Shown piece after piece: positions 27,834-36,801 of a stretch of DNA of 64,000 nucleotides (the first letter of the stretch is position 1; each line of letters begins with the position of its first letter). A model generated the notes under the pieces. That model did not search any database and had not been told where the DNA came from. It worked only from the letters and a program-made list of their open reading frames with translations. The position numbers and the translations under genes are program-made. The stretch is from Desulfobacterales bacterium (lineage in GTDB: Bacteria; Desulfobacterota; Desulfobacteria; Desulfobacterales; JAHDSC01), in assembly GCA_018432925.1 (NCBI GenBank), contig JAHDSC010000035.1, positions 33,211 through 97,210 on the forward strand. The letters run 5' to 3'.

Positions 27834-28598
27834 TTATTTCTCTTTTTTCCATTCAAATCTTGCATAAATCGGAAAATGATCGGACAGGTAAATGCCGTCA
27901 ATGGTTTCCTGAATGACTTGGCAGTCTTTTGGAATAATTCGTCCTCGATAAAGAATCCAGTCGATGTAATTTCCGTTTTTATTCCCGGTAAATCCATGAT
28001 GGGTCCCCGGATAAGGCTTTTTGAATATATTTTTCAAACAAATCTCGTTTTTTCTTCCGTGCCCGGTGAATATCTCATGACAGGGACAGGATGGCGTTGC
28101 GTTGAAGTCGCCAAAGAGAATTACGGGCAGATCACAAGGCAGATGGGAAAGCCGTTCCATGATTATCCTGGCGCTCTCGATTTGAACCGAGATATCAAAA
28201 TCAAAGTGTGTGTTGACGCATATCAGTTTGCGGCTTCTATTTTCGAATAAACCCATTGTACATTGCCGGGCCCAACGGCTTTCCGGTGGACGGCTGGGTA
28301 TCTCCGGTGTCGGACTCAGATAGAAGTGTTCCTGGTGAATGCATCTCCAGGCTTTCTTATGGAAAATAATGTTATCCTGCCAAAAATAGGGAGCGGGTTC
28401 TCTTTTCCCGATGTAGTTGTAATCATTTAGGATTTTTGAAAGAAATTCAATCTGGAAGTTATTTGCTTCCTGTAGCCCGATGAAATCAAAGATACGCGTT
28501 TTGAAAAAAGAAGGAAACGCTTTTTTGCGGTGTTGCCAGCTGTTCGGACCGTCATCTGCCAAACCAAAACGCAGGTTGAGTGTTAAGACCGAAAGCAT
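27834..28598 (-). CDS. Endonuclease/exonuclease/phosphatase (EEP) family hydrolase
   Basis: About 254 residues with the Mg-dependent EEP fold of DNase I, exonuclease III and phosphodiesterases. Catalytic motifs: LTLNLRFG (Asn), FIGLQEAN (Glu), NTHFDFD, LFGDFNATP (Asp/Asn), YIDWILYRG and the final SDHFPI. The start at 28598 has AAGGA upstream; in-frame ATG codons also occur at 28634 and 28682. Members with this pattern include sphingomyelinase-like and CCR4-like enzymes, so the substrate is open. Upstream CYTH gene on the same strand. Confidence 0.82.
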   Translation of the reverse strand: MLSVLTLNLRFGLADDGPNSWQHRKKAFPSFFKTRIFDFIGLQEANNFQIEFLSKILNDYNYIGKREPAPYFWQDNIIFHKKAWRCIHQEHFYLSPTPEIPSRPPESRWARQCTMGLFENRSRKLICVNTHFDFDISVQIESARIIMERLSHLPCDLPVILFGDFNATPSCPCHEIFTGHGRKNEICLKNIFKKPYPGTHHGFTGNKNGNYIDWILYRGRIIPKDCQVIQETIDGIYLSDHFPIYARFEWKKEK

Positions 28599-28715
28599 GT
28601 CGACGTCCTTATTATGAATTTCCTTACCGTTCATTTTTGTAAGCCGTGTTCTGTTCGTCCGGACGGTTGGGAAAATTGACATTGTGAAAAGAGTCTATTT
28701 CCCGATAAGCCGCCA

Positions 28716-29324
28716 TTAAACCGCACTCCGGAAAAGATCAAGATATTGTTTACAGTCAATCCGGATGTTCTTAAAGTTATCAAAAGTGACATCCGAAAAG
28801 GGGAGATCCGATTTATCTTTGATAATCTGGAAGAGGTGAAGGTAATTGGTGAGAATTCTTTTGCTCCATTCCAGGCCAATGCTGCCCGATATTTCTTTGA
28901 TATTATGCTTTTCGCCTTCGATTTCCAGAAAATCGCCATACGGCAGGGTGTCTATGCAAAGGATGGTGCGATTCAAGATAAAGGTTTCCCGCCATTTTTC
29001 GTATGTCTGCTCTTTGTGAAATCCAATCGATTCAAGGATCTGTTTCATGATATGAAAATCACTGACTTCGACCTCAAGCTCTTTTAATATTTTGAACTCA
29101 TGATCCTCGGATCGGGGTTCGGATTTAAAGGTGAGACGCGTTTTCGTGTCTTTGCGAAGCCGCAGGAGAGATTTTTGTTTAATCAGCGAATTGTTCGCAT
29201 CTTCAAACCGTATGTTCGTTTCAAAAGCTCGTCCGAGACGCTGAGCGCCCAGTTTCATAATTCGACTGTGAATGGCTTCCACATTCGCCAGATAAAATTT
29301 TACTTCTATTTCTAAAGGTTGCAT
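28716..29324 (-). CDS. CYTH-domain protein (class IV adenylate cyclase CyaB-like)
   Basis: A 202-residue triphosphate-tunnel metalloenzyme. The N-terminal EIEVKF motif is the CYTH signature (ExExK), followed by LRLRKD, TFKSEP, ELEVEV and, late, DTLPYGDFLEIEGE, as in class IV adenylate cyclases and thiamine triphosphatases. The frame is open 68 codons upstream, but AAAGGA 8 bp before ATG 29324 and the motif at the very N-terminus fix the start. Whether it makes cAMP or hydrolyses a triphosphate cannot be told from sequence. Confidence 0.85.
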   Translation of the reverse strand: MQPLEIEVKFYLANVEAIHSRIMKLGAQRLGRAFETNIRFEDANNSLIKQKSLLRLRKDTKTRLTFKSEPRSEDHEFKILKELEVEVSDFHIMKQILESIGFHKEQTYEKWRETFILNRTILCIDTLPYGDFLEIEGEKHNIKEISGSIGLEWSKRILTNYLHLFQIIKDKSDLPFSDVTFDNFKNIRIDCKQYLDLFRSAV

Positions 29325-29972
29325 TTGCAAATCCTTTGAAATGGATCGATGGATGGAAATTTTATGAGATCTTAACGGCCTTCCGAGCGAACGGGGACGA
29401 CATTTTCTTGGGAAAAAAGCCGGTCGTTGGGTTTTTTCAATTGGTCGGTTCGAAACCGTATCCCGCGCTGTTTTTTCAAAAACCGTGTTATTAAAGTTGC
29501 TTGTATTAGAAATAGAATCCGATGTCAATGAGAAGCAAAATTCGAATCCGGGGAAAAGACGGGCAACCGGTTTCCATTCACGCTGATAAAAGGGCGCATG
29601 TATTTCTCGGCCTTAAGCAAACCGTAAACCAACCTCGGGGAGTCGGCGAGGTATTGATGTTTTTCTACCGCAGCTGAAAAATCCCGGGAAAACATGGATT
29701 CCGGCATAAGGGGTTATTTATGGACGGAAAACGATGGATGATAATTTTTTGCAAAATTTAGGATATTCATCTCCCTCTGAAGAGCTTGTATGGCTGCGGC
29801 GACGAGTGAATCGAAAAACCGCCGAAAAGTTCTTACGCTCGAAGAATTCCCGTTGCAGGCAGCGCGTGGTTTCAATTTTCGTTGTTTGATCTCGGTCGAT
29901 GTTTTTTTTGCTTGACACATACTCAATAATTATTTAAATAATTCAAATTCTTTTTTATGGGAGCGACTAATC
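29325..29972. other. 648-bp gap upstream of rplM
   Basis: The end next to rplM carries the promoter listed separately. A 51-codon frame (29734-29889, plus) starts MDDNFLQNLGYSS and is Arg-rich near its end; its ribosome binding site is weak and no family is recognised, so it is not called as a gene. Nothing else stands out. Confidence 0.35.
29912..29940 (+). promoter_or_regulatory. Sigma-70-type promoter of rplM-rpsI
   Basis: TTGACA (29912-29917), a 17-bp AT-rich spacer and TAAATA (29935-29940). Transcription would start near 29947, giving a leader of about 26 nt before the rplM GTG. Confidence 0.75.
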
Positions 29973-30407
29973 GTGAAAAAATATACTTATAGCGCCAGAC
30001 AATTTGACAACCCCGGTAAATGGTACATGGTGGACGCAGAAGGAGCGGTTCTGGGAAGACTTGCAAGCTCCATCGCCGCCCGCCTGAGGGGGAAAAGCAA
30101 TCCATTGTTCACCCCTCACGTTGATACCGGAGATTGGATCGTGGTTATCAATGCCGATAAGATTGTCCTTACAGGCAAAAAATGGGACAAGAAAAATTAT
30201 TATCGACACAGTGGTTATACGGGTGGGCTCAAAACGACTTCCGCGAAGGAGTTGTTGGAAAAAAGACCGACGGATCTCCTTCGTTTTGCAGTCAAAGGGA
30301 TGTTGCCCAAGAACAGGCTTGGGAGAAAACTTTTCAAAAAATTAAAGGTTTATGCGGGAGATCAGCATCCTCACCAGGCCCAGCAACCGGAAGTTATGGA
30401 GTTCTGA
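29973..30407 (+). CDS. rplM: 50S ribosomal protein L13
   Basis: A 144-residue early-assembly protein of the large ribosomal subunit. Diagnostic segments are WYMVDAEGAVLGRLAS, LRGKSNPLFTPHVDTGDWIVVINA, YRHSGYTGGLK and GMLPKNRLGR. It uses a GTG start with GGGAG upstream. It forms the standard rplM-rpsI operon, with the next gene 43 bp downstream. Confidence 0.98.
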   Translation: MKKYTYSARQFDNPGKWYMVDAEGAVLGRLASSIAARLRGKSNPLFTPHVDTGDWIVVINADKIVLTGKKWDKKNYYRHSGYTGGLKTTSAKELLEKRPTDLLRFAVKGMLPKNRLGRKLFKKLKVYAGDQHPHQAQQPEVMEF

Positions 30408-30450
30408 ATAAATTCAGCACCCGACAATTTCGTTGATTACCGGAGTATTT

Positions 30451-30846
30451 ATGAATAAAGAAAACGTATTTTACGCCACAGGAAAAAGAAAGACCGCAAT
30501 TGCACGAACTTGGCTGAAACCAGGAAATGGTGAAATTATTGTCAATGATCGACCGGTGAACGATTATTTCAAGTATGAATCGGCAAGAACGCTGGCCATT
30601 CAGCCCTTTAAAATTACAAATACCAGCGGTTCATATGATGTGAAAATCCACGTGATGGGGGGAGGTATTGCAGGGCAGGCCGGAGCGGTACGGCACGGCA
30701 TTACCCGAGCCCTATTACAGGTCAATCCTGACTTTCGGCAGGTTCTGAAAAAAGCCGGTTTCGTCAAACGGGATCCCAGAAGGAAAGAAAGAAAGAAATA
30801 CGGACAGAGAGGCGCACGCGCTCGTTTTCAATTCTCAAAACGATAG
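30451..30846 (+). CDS. rpsI: 30S ribosomal protein S9
   Basis: A 131-residue small-subunit protein whose C-terminal tail reaches the P-site tRNA. FYATGKRKTAIARTWLKPG starts the fold, GGGIAGQAGAVRHGITRAL is the core motif, and the protein ends in the invariant FSKR. The ATG at 30451 is preferred over an in-frame upstream codon, because S9 begins directly at this point and GGAG lies just before it. Followed by a strong terminator. Confidence 0.98.
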   Translation: MNKENVFYATGKRKTAIARTWLKPGNGEIIVNDRPVNDYFKYESARTLAIQPFKITNTSGSYDVKIHVMGGGIAGQAGAVRHGITRALLQVNPDFRQVLKKAGFVKRDPRRKERKKYGQRGARARFQFSKR

Positions 30847-30873
30847 AATTACACTCTTTTTTGCTTGTAATGA

Positions 30874-30909
30874 GGGAACAGGGGGGAAGTGCCCTGTTCC
30901 CTTTTTTTT
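30874..30909 (+). terminator. Rho-independent terminator of rplM-rpsI
   Basis: GGGAACAGGG (30874-30883) pairs with CCCTGTTCCC (30892-30901), followed by eight T. The T tract overlaps the stop codon of the convergent endonuclease V gene. Confidence 0.93.
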
Positions 30910-31579
30910 AAAATCTTGCCAATCGATCCGCCAGTCGGGTCGTCTCAGGCAGTCGATATCCACGGCAGCATGTCAGCACGAACCGGATCCCCACTGACAA
31001 ATCAATCCGGTGACCGATCGAAACGTACAATGGCTTAACATCTGCTCGTGTCCTCAAGACCGCCCCGATCGTTTCGCCTTGATCCGCAAGAAATGAATAG
31101 CTACCCTGCTTTCGGTTCAGGTCTGAATGATGGCCGCACAGCCTTGTTTTTGCACATCCGATGGAGGGAATGTTCAGAAGAAGACCGATGTGACTCGCGA
31201 TTCCAAAACGGCGGGGATGGGCAATTCCATGCCCGTCGAAAATCAAAAGATCGGGAACGGAATTCAACCTGTCTATCGCCTTAAGAATCACAGGGCCTTC
31301 CCGGAATGAGAGTAATCCAGGAACGTACGGAAAATCTACCGATTCGGTGACCACGGCTGAATCCAACAGGTCCAGTTCAGGATAGCTCATCACAACAACG
31401 GCTGCACGAGCCGAATCCTCCCGGTAACAGACATCCATCCCGCCAACGGAACGGATGCACATCGGTTCGGCTTTTCTGCTGATATGCCCGGCCAATCGTT
31501 TTTGAATCTCGATCGCATTGCCGGGAGATACATTCCATGGATGGAGAATATGTTTCAAGATTTTAGGTCGATTGATCAT
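30908..31579 (-). CDS. nfi: Endonuclease V (deoxyinosine 3' endonuclease)
   Basis: A 223-residue repair enzyme that cuts DNA next to deoxyinosine. RNase H-like catalytic acids are visible: Asp49 in GGMDVCY, Glu94 in PYVPGLLSFREGP and Asp115 in LLIFDGHGIAHPRRFGIASH. SIGCAKTRLCG supplies the usual Lys motif. Length is normal. Its last codons overlap the convergent ribosomal-operon terminator. Confidence 0.93.
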   Translation of the reverse strand: MINRPKILKHILHPWNVSPGNAIEIQKRLAGHISRKAEPMCIRSVGGMDVCYREDSARAAVVVMSYPELDLLDSAVVTESVDFPYVPGLLSFREGPVILKAIDRLNSVPDLLIFDGHGIAHPRRFGIASHIGLLLNIPSIGCAKTRLCGHHSDLNRKQGSYSFLADQGETIGAVLRTRADVKPLYVSIGHRIDLSVGIRFVLTCCRGYRLPETTRLADRLARF

Positions 31580-32068
31580 GCCGGATTTCCGGGGATATAC
31601 GGAAACGGTTTTTTGCCTGTTAATCGTTGCTCCGACGATTCGTGAAAAATATCTCTAAGAATATCCGGCGGAAATATTTCAATGGGATCGGATGGGACTT
31701 GAAAAATCGATACCTCTCAATTAGTATTTCGAAGTTTTCCGAGTCATTGAATTCCTGTCTTCAAATATTACTTCAAGATAAACACCCTGATCATGGGAGA
31801 GTCAGGGGATTTTCCGGGATCGATGTGCCGGGAAAGAAGCCGTCGCATCGGGTTGCAGACCCCGGATTCAGAAGACAGCGGATTTCCATCGGCTCTTCCG
31901 AAAGAAGGATCGGGCGATTTCGGGAAAAATATTATTCACCGCTGATCGTGTTTTGTCAATAAGGGCGGAAACAAAATCAGCCGGATGATTGAATTAAAAA
32001 GAAAAATCTCCCGACTTTGTCTGTGCTTATTCGGGGTCATATTGTTGACGTTACAAAAGGAGGAATGA
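31580..32068. other. Intergenic region upstream of hyuA
   Basis: 489 bp between divergent genes. A 111-codon frame (31627-31962, plus) has no good ribosome binding site and no recognisable fold. The only clear signal is AAAAGGAGGA just before the hyuA start. Confidence 0.35.
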
Positions 32069-34036
32069 TTGGTTCTAGTAGGTGTAGATACCGGCGGCAC
32101 CTTTACGGATTTTGTCTTTAAAGAAGGCGATCGATGGGGTGTTTATAAACTCCTCTCCACCGCTTCGAACCCGGCCGAAGCGGTTTTAAAAGGGATCCGA
32201 CACATTGCCGGGAGAGGAAATATTCAGATCGTTCACGGCTCTACGGTTGCCACCAACGCGATTCTGGAGCGTAAGGGAGCTGTTACCGCACTCATCACAA
32301 ACAAAGGCTTTGAAGACGTGATAGAAATCGGGAGGCAAAACAGGAAGGATCTGTATAATCTCTTTTTCCGAAAACCTGACCCTTTGGTACCTGAAAAACT
32401 GAGATTCGGAATCAACTGCCGGATAAATTGTTTCGGGGAGGTCGTTAAGGAAATAAAGGAAGCGGAAATAATAGAAGTCGCGGAGAAGCTCATGGCCGCA
32501 AAGGTGGAGTCTGCGGCTGTATCTTTTTTATTTTCATTCAAAAATCCGGCACATGAAAAAAAAGTCGGGGAGGTGCTTTCCAAACAGGGTATTTCCGTAT
32601 CCTTATCCCACGAGATTCTTCCTGAATTCCGTGAATACGAAAGAACTTCCACGACGGTTATCAATGGATATGTCTCTCCGAAAATGAAAACATACATTGA
32701 GGATATCGCCCGGGAGACCGGTACCATCCGATTGAGGGTGATGCAATCCAACGGAGGGAGTATTTCCGGAGAGACCGCGATAAGGGAATCCGTAAGAACG
32801 ATACTTTCCGGTCCCGCGGGTGGTGTGGTCGGTGCATTTGAAATCGGAAAAACGGCGGGGCATAAAAAGCTCATTACCTTTGATATGGGCGGAACATCCA
32901 CGGATGTTAGCCTGATCGACAAAAAATTGCCGTTTACCACGGAATCCGTTATTGCCCAATTCCCTCTCAAAGTCCCCATGCTCGGTATTCATACCGTGGG
33001 CGCCGGGGGTGGATCCATCGCTCACATCGATTCCGGCGGCAGCCTAAAGGTTGGACCTGAAAGCGCCGGTTCGGATCCTGGCCCCATATGCTACGGTCAC
33101 GGGAGAAGAATAACGGTCACCGATGCCAATCTTTTTTTGGGCAGAATTGTCCCGGACCGGTTTTTAGGCGGCAACATGAAGCTTTATCCTGAAAATCTCA
33201 AAAGTTTTTTCAGGAAGATGGGAAAATCGATCGGTTTGAACGAAATCGAGCTGGCGGAAGGAATTTTGTCCGTTGCCAATGCAGTAATGGAAAGAGCCAT
33301 CCGGGTCATTTCAGTGGAAAGGGGTTTTGATCCGGCGGACTTCACCCTTTTTTCATTCGGTGGAGCAGGGGGGATGCATGCCGTCTTTCTCGCCTCTCTT
33401 CTGAATATTCCGCGGGTTTTTATACCCCGGAATCCTGGAATTCTATCAGCGATCGGAATGATGATGGCAAACATTATCAAAGATTATTCACAAACGGTCA
33501 TGCTGGAACCGCAGACCGGGGACCTGGAAACAATTTCAAGACTTTTCATGCCCCTTGAAAAAAACGGCCTGAACGGCCTCATCCAGGAAAACGTCAATCA
33601 TAACGGAATCGTTTTAGAAAAGTATTTGGATATGCGTTACCGGGGTCAGGCATATGAAATCACGGTGCCTTTCGAGAAAAACTTCATCGAGAGTTTTCAC
33701 AGGTTGCACCAAAAAAGCTACGGATACTGCAACCGGGAAAGGACCGTTGAAATCGTGAACATCCGGCTCCGGGCAAAGGGACGTACCCAAAAGCCGGTAT
33801 TACCGAAAAGTACCGTGTTTTCAGAAAGAGTTGCCTCAGAGGCCTTGATCGATACCAGGGCTGTGGTGTTTGACGGGCAAAAGATTAAAACGGATATCAT
33901 ATCCAGAGAGAAACTGGTAAGCGGGAATATCATTGAAGGCCCTTCACTTCTGGTCGAATATTCATCCACAACCGTGATACCGCCCCATGTTTCCGGAAAA
34001 GTGGATGAATACGGTAATATTCTCATAACGCTTTAG
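32069..34036 (+). CDS. hyuA: Hydantoinase/oxoprolinase family protein, subunit A (HyuA)
   Basis: A 655-residue ATP-dependent amidohydrolase subunit of the ASKHA fold; relatives include 5-oxoprolinase, N-methylhydantoinase and acetone carboxylase subunits. VGVDTGGTFTDF near the N-terminus, HGSTVATNAILERKGA, LSGPAGGVVGA, TFDMGGTSTDVSLI and GAGGGSIAHID match the family. The start is TTG at 32069; an ATG four bases earlier is out of frame, and the strong AAAAGGAGG suits the TTG. It works with HyuB, 122 bp downstream. Substrate is not predictable: 5-oxoproline or hydantoins are likely candidates. Confidence 0.9.
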   Translation: MVLVGVDTGGTFTDFVFKEGDRWGVYKLLSTASNPAEAVLKGIRHIAGRGNIQIVHGSTVATNAILERKGAVTALITNKGFEDVIEIGRQNRKDLYNLFFRKPDPLVPEKLRFGINCRINCFGEVVKEIKEAEIIEVAEKLMAAKVESAAVSFLFSFKNPAHEKKVGEVLSKQGISVSLSHEILPEFREYERTSTTVINGYVSPKMKTYIEDIARETGTIRLRVMQSNGGSISGETAIRESVRTILSGPAGGVVGAFEIGKTAGHKKLITFDMGGTSTDVSLIDKKLPFTTESVIAQFPLKVPMLGIHTVGAGGGSIAHIDSGGSLKVGPESAGSDPGPICYGHGRRITVTDANLFLGRIVPDRFLGGNMKLYPENLKSFFRKMGKSIGLNEIELAEGILSVANAVMERAIRVISVERGFDPADFTLFSFGGAGGMHAVFLASLLNIPRVFIPRNPGILSAIGMMMANIIKDYSQTVMLEPQTGDLETISRLFMPLEKNGLNGLIQENVNHNGIVLEKYLDMRYRGQAYEITVPFEKNFIESFHRLHQKSYGYCNRERTVEIVNIRLRAKGRTQKPVLPKSTVFSERVASEALIDTRAVVFDGQKIKTDIISREKLVSGNIIEGPSLLVEYSSTTVIPPHVSGKVDEYGNILITL

Positions 34037-34158
34037 GCTTGGGAAATAAGACGATTCCAAGGTCGCTGATTTTCATGTGCGCACCATCCGTTTTCACCAC
34101 CCGGGTATTTGAACCGTCAGCCGGGAGGCCTGTTTAATAAAACAGAAAGGGGAAACGA

Positions 34159-35721
34159 ATGAAGATGAATCCCGTTTCGCTCGAGATTTTCAAGAATCGA
34201 TTTTCTTCTATTGCGGAAGAGATGGGTATCACTCTGGCTAGAACCGCATTTTCGCCGAATATTAAGGAAAGAAGGGATTTTTCCTGTGCGGTTTTCAATC
34301 AGAATGGAGAAATGATTGCCCAGGCATCCCATATTCCTGTTCATCTCGGTTCAATGCCCATGTCCGTTCAGGCGGCGGTAGAAAATCATTCTCTGAACAG
34401 GGGAGATATGATTATGCTGAATGATCCGTTTAAAGGCGGAACCCATCTTCCGGATATCACCATGGTTGCGCCGGTCTTTCTTTCCGGTGATGATCCGCAG
34501 TTTTATGTTGCAAACAGGGCTCATCATGCCGATGTGGGGGGTATGAGTTCCGGTTCCATGCCCCTTTCCACGTCCATTTTCCAGGAAGGAGTGATCATTC
34601 CCCCGGTGAGGATCGTCAATAAAGGCAAGATCGATGAACAGCTGATGAAGTTATTCTTAAACAATGTCAGGACTCCGTTTGAAAGGGAAGGCGATTTTTC
34701 TGCGCAGATAATGGCGAATATGACCGGTGTCCGGAGAATCCGGGAATTGGTAAGGAAACACGAATTTAAGCTGGTTGATTTCTATGCAAGGGAATTGATC
34801 GCCTATTCCGAAAAAATGACCAGAGAAACCATCCGAAAGATTCCGGACGGCACCTATTCCTTTGAAGATGTAATGGATGATGATGGATTTGGAAATGAAA
34901 ACATACGGATAAAAGTGACGGTAGTGATTGAAGGGGATCGAGCGACCGTCGATTTTACAGAATCCGACCCGCAGGTCAAGGGGAGTGTGAATGCGGTTTA
35001 CGCGATCACCCTTTCTGCTGTGTTGTATGTATTCAGGTCGCTCATGAAGGAGGACGTTCCCACCAATACCGGGTGCTTGCGACCGATCCGTGTAAAAACC
35101 CGCAAGGGTACGATCGTCGATGCCCGATTTCCTGCCGCCGTTTCGGGAGGAAACGTGGAAACCTCGCAAAGAATCGTAGATGCCGTTCTCGGGGCGCTTT
35201 CAAAAGCAATACCGGATCGGGTCCCGGCTGCCGGCCAGGGAACGATGAATAATATCTCCATCGGCGGTATGGACAAGAGAACCCGAAAGCCGTTTGCATA
35301 CTATGAAACCCTTGCGGGGGGAATGGGGGCCTGTGGCCGGGGCTCCGGTGAATCGGCAATTCATTCTCACATGACCAATACCCTGAATACCCCGATTGAA
35401 GCTCTGGAATACAGCTACCCGATGATGGTAACGGAATATTCCATCCGTAAAGGTTCAGGAGGCAAAGGCCTTTTCAATGGCGGCGATGGCGTGATAAGAG
35501 AAATCAGATTGCTTGCCGATGCCGAGGTGACGGTGCTTTCCGAGAGAAGAAAAAATCCGGCTTACGGCCTGTTTGGCGGTGAACCCGGTAAAACCGGCAG
35601 AAACGTGATCGTCAGGAATGGAAATGTGGAGGAAAGACCCGGAAAGTTTTATGAGAATCTCGAGGAAAATGACGTGATCCGAATCGAAACCCCGGGTGGT
35701 GGCGGTTATGGGAAGGCGTGA
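34159..35721 (+). CDS. hyuB: Hydantoinase/oxoprolinase family protein, subunit B (HyuB)
   Basis: A 520-residue partner of HyuA. It begins NPVSLEIFKNRFSSIAEEMG and carries ERRDFSCAVF, SHIPVHLGSMP, LNDPFKGGTHLPDITMV, NRAHHADVGG and the late GSGGKGLFNGGDGV, all features of hydantoinase B. AAAGGGGAAACG precedes the ATG. The reaction needs both subunits and ATP. No third small subunit follows, which speaks against acetone carboxylase. It ends 66 bp before the convergent peptide-transporter operon. Confidence 0.9.
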   Translation: MKMNPVSLEIFKNRFSSIAEEMGITLARTAFSPNIKERRDFSCAVFNQNGEMIAQASHIPVHLGSMPMSVQAAVENHSLNRGDMIMLNDPFKGGTHLPDITMVAPVFLSGDDPQFYVANRAHHADVGGMSSGSMPLSTSIFQEGVIIPPVRIVNKGKIDEQLMKLFLNNVRTPFEREGDFSAQIMANMTGVRRIRELVRKHEFKLVDFYARELIAYSEKMTRETIRKIPDGTYSFEDVMDDDGFGNENIRIKVTVVIEGDRATVDFTESDPQVKGSVNAVYAITLSAVLYVFRSLMKEDVPTNTGCLRPIRVKTRKGTIVDARFPAAVSGGNVETSQRIVDAVLGALSKAIPDRVPAAGQGTMNNISIGGMDKRTRKPFAYYETLAGGMGACGRGSGESAIHSHMTNTLNTPIEALEYSYPMMVTEYSIRKGSGGKGLFNGGDGVIREIRLLADAEVTVLSERRKNPAYGLFGGEPGKTGRNVIVRNGNVEERPGKFYENLEENDVIRIETPGGGGYGKA

Positions 35722-35787
35722 CATTCGAATTCTCGGTGCCTCCAATTCAGATGGATTCATCCGGGAACGCCGGGAGCCTTTTCTGCC

Positions 35788-36801
35788 TCATGCGGAGCGC
35801 TTTTCATACGGCTGTCCGGAAACCTTCCAGCATCTCACAAAATGCTCCTTCCCCACTTCCCGGAAAAGAATCGTTTTTTCCCGGCAACGGGGCTCCTCTA
35901 TGGGACATCTTCCCTGGAATTTACATCCGGAGGGCGGATCCCGGCGTTCGAGGATATCGAGTTTCATCACTCCCGGTTCAGGCTTTTTTCCCGGTTCGGC
36001 TTCAGGAATCGCGGAGAGTAATGACAAGGTGTATGGATGACGCGGATTTTCAAAGAGTTCATCGCCCGGCGCGGTTTCCATGATTTGTCCTTTGTACATC
36101 ACACACACTGTGTGGCTTAAATATCCCACCACATTCAGATCATGGGAGATAAACAGGTAACTTAACCCGAGTCGATCCTGGAGGTCTTTCAAAAGGTTGA
36201 TGATCTGTGCTTGAATGGAAACATCCAGGGCCGAAATTGGTTCATCGCATATGATCACCGAAGGCTCCACGCTGAGTGCCCGTGCGATCCCGATCCGCTG
36301 GCGTTGACCCCCGCTGAATTCGTGGGGATAGCGATCGGCGCTGTCCGGTGACATGCCCACCATCTCCAGGAGCTTCCCGAGACGCTGCTTGCGCTCGCCC
36401 CCCTTAGGGATTCCCAAAACTCGGAGTCCCTCTTCAATCGCTTGACCCACGGTCATCCGGGGATTCAGGGAACCGAAGGGATCCTGGAAAACGATCTGCA
36501 TTTCTTTTCGGATCGGTTTCATGTCGCTTTCGGAAAAACGCAGAATATCCTGTCTCTTATAAATGATGTTTCCTTCATCCGGCTCCAGGAGTTTCAGAAT
36601 CAGCCGGGCCACCGTCGATTTTCCGCAACCGCTTTCCCCGACTAAACCCAGAGTTTTTCCCTCTTCGATTTCAAAGTCCACCCCATCGACGGCTTTTACC
36701 CAACCGACTCTTTTCTGCAGAAAACCCCTGTATACCGGAAAATATTTTTTCAGGTTTTCAACTCGAAGGATGGGATGATTGTCTGAACGAATCGGTTCCA
36801 T
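35788..36801 (-). CDS. dppF: Oligopeptide ABC transporter ATP-binding protein (DppF/OppF type)
   Basis: A 337-residue cytoplasmic ATPase. Walker A GESGCGKST, Q-loop VFQDPFGSLNPRMT, signature SGGQRQRIGIARAL, Walker B VIICDEPISALD and the C-terminal Opp/Dpp extension with CKFQGRCP...C (a cysteine-rich region that can carry an Fe-S cluster in relatives) are all visible. Its ATG follows directly after the dppD stop codon (36802), so it is translationally coupled. It is the last gene of the operon. The gene symbol is by homology class; the substrate is unknown. Confidence 0.92.
   Translation of the reverse strand: MEPIRSDNHPILRVENLKKYFPVYRGFLQKRVGWVKAVDGVDFEIEEGKTLGLVGESGCGKSTVARLILKLLEPDEGNIIYKRQDILRFSESDMKPIRKEMQIVFQDPFGSLNPRMTVGQAIEEGLRVLGIPKGGERKQRLGKLLEMVGMSPDSADRYPHEFSGGQRQRIGIARALSVEPSVIICDEPISALDVSIQAQIINLLKDLQDRLGLSYLFISHDLNVVGYLSHTVCVMYKGQIMETAPGDELFENPRHPYTLSLLSAIPEAEPGKKPEPGVMKLDILERRDPPSGCKFQGRCPIEEPRCREKTILFREVGKEHFVRCWKVSGQPYEKRSA

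Noticed and set aside
29734..29889. 51-codon frame (MDDNFLQNLGYSS...) upstream of rplM
   Set aside because: Weak ribosome binding site and no relatives recognised; kept only as a note.
31627..31962. 111-codon plus-strand frame upstream of hyuA
   Set aside because: No usable ribosome binding site, no recognisable fold, basic and Ser-rich composition typical of chance frames.
32233..32979. 248-codon minus-strand frame within hyuA
   Set aside because: Shadow of the hydantoinase gene, rich in Ser and Thr, with no start signal.
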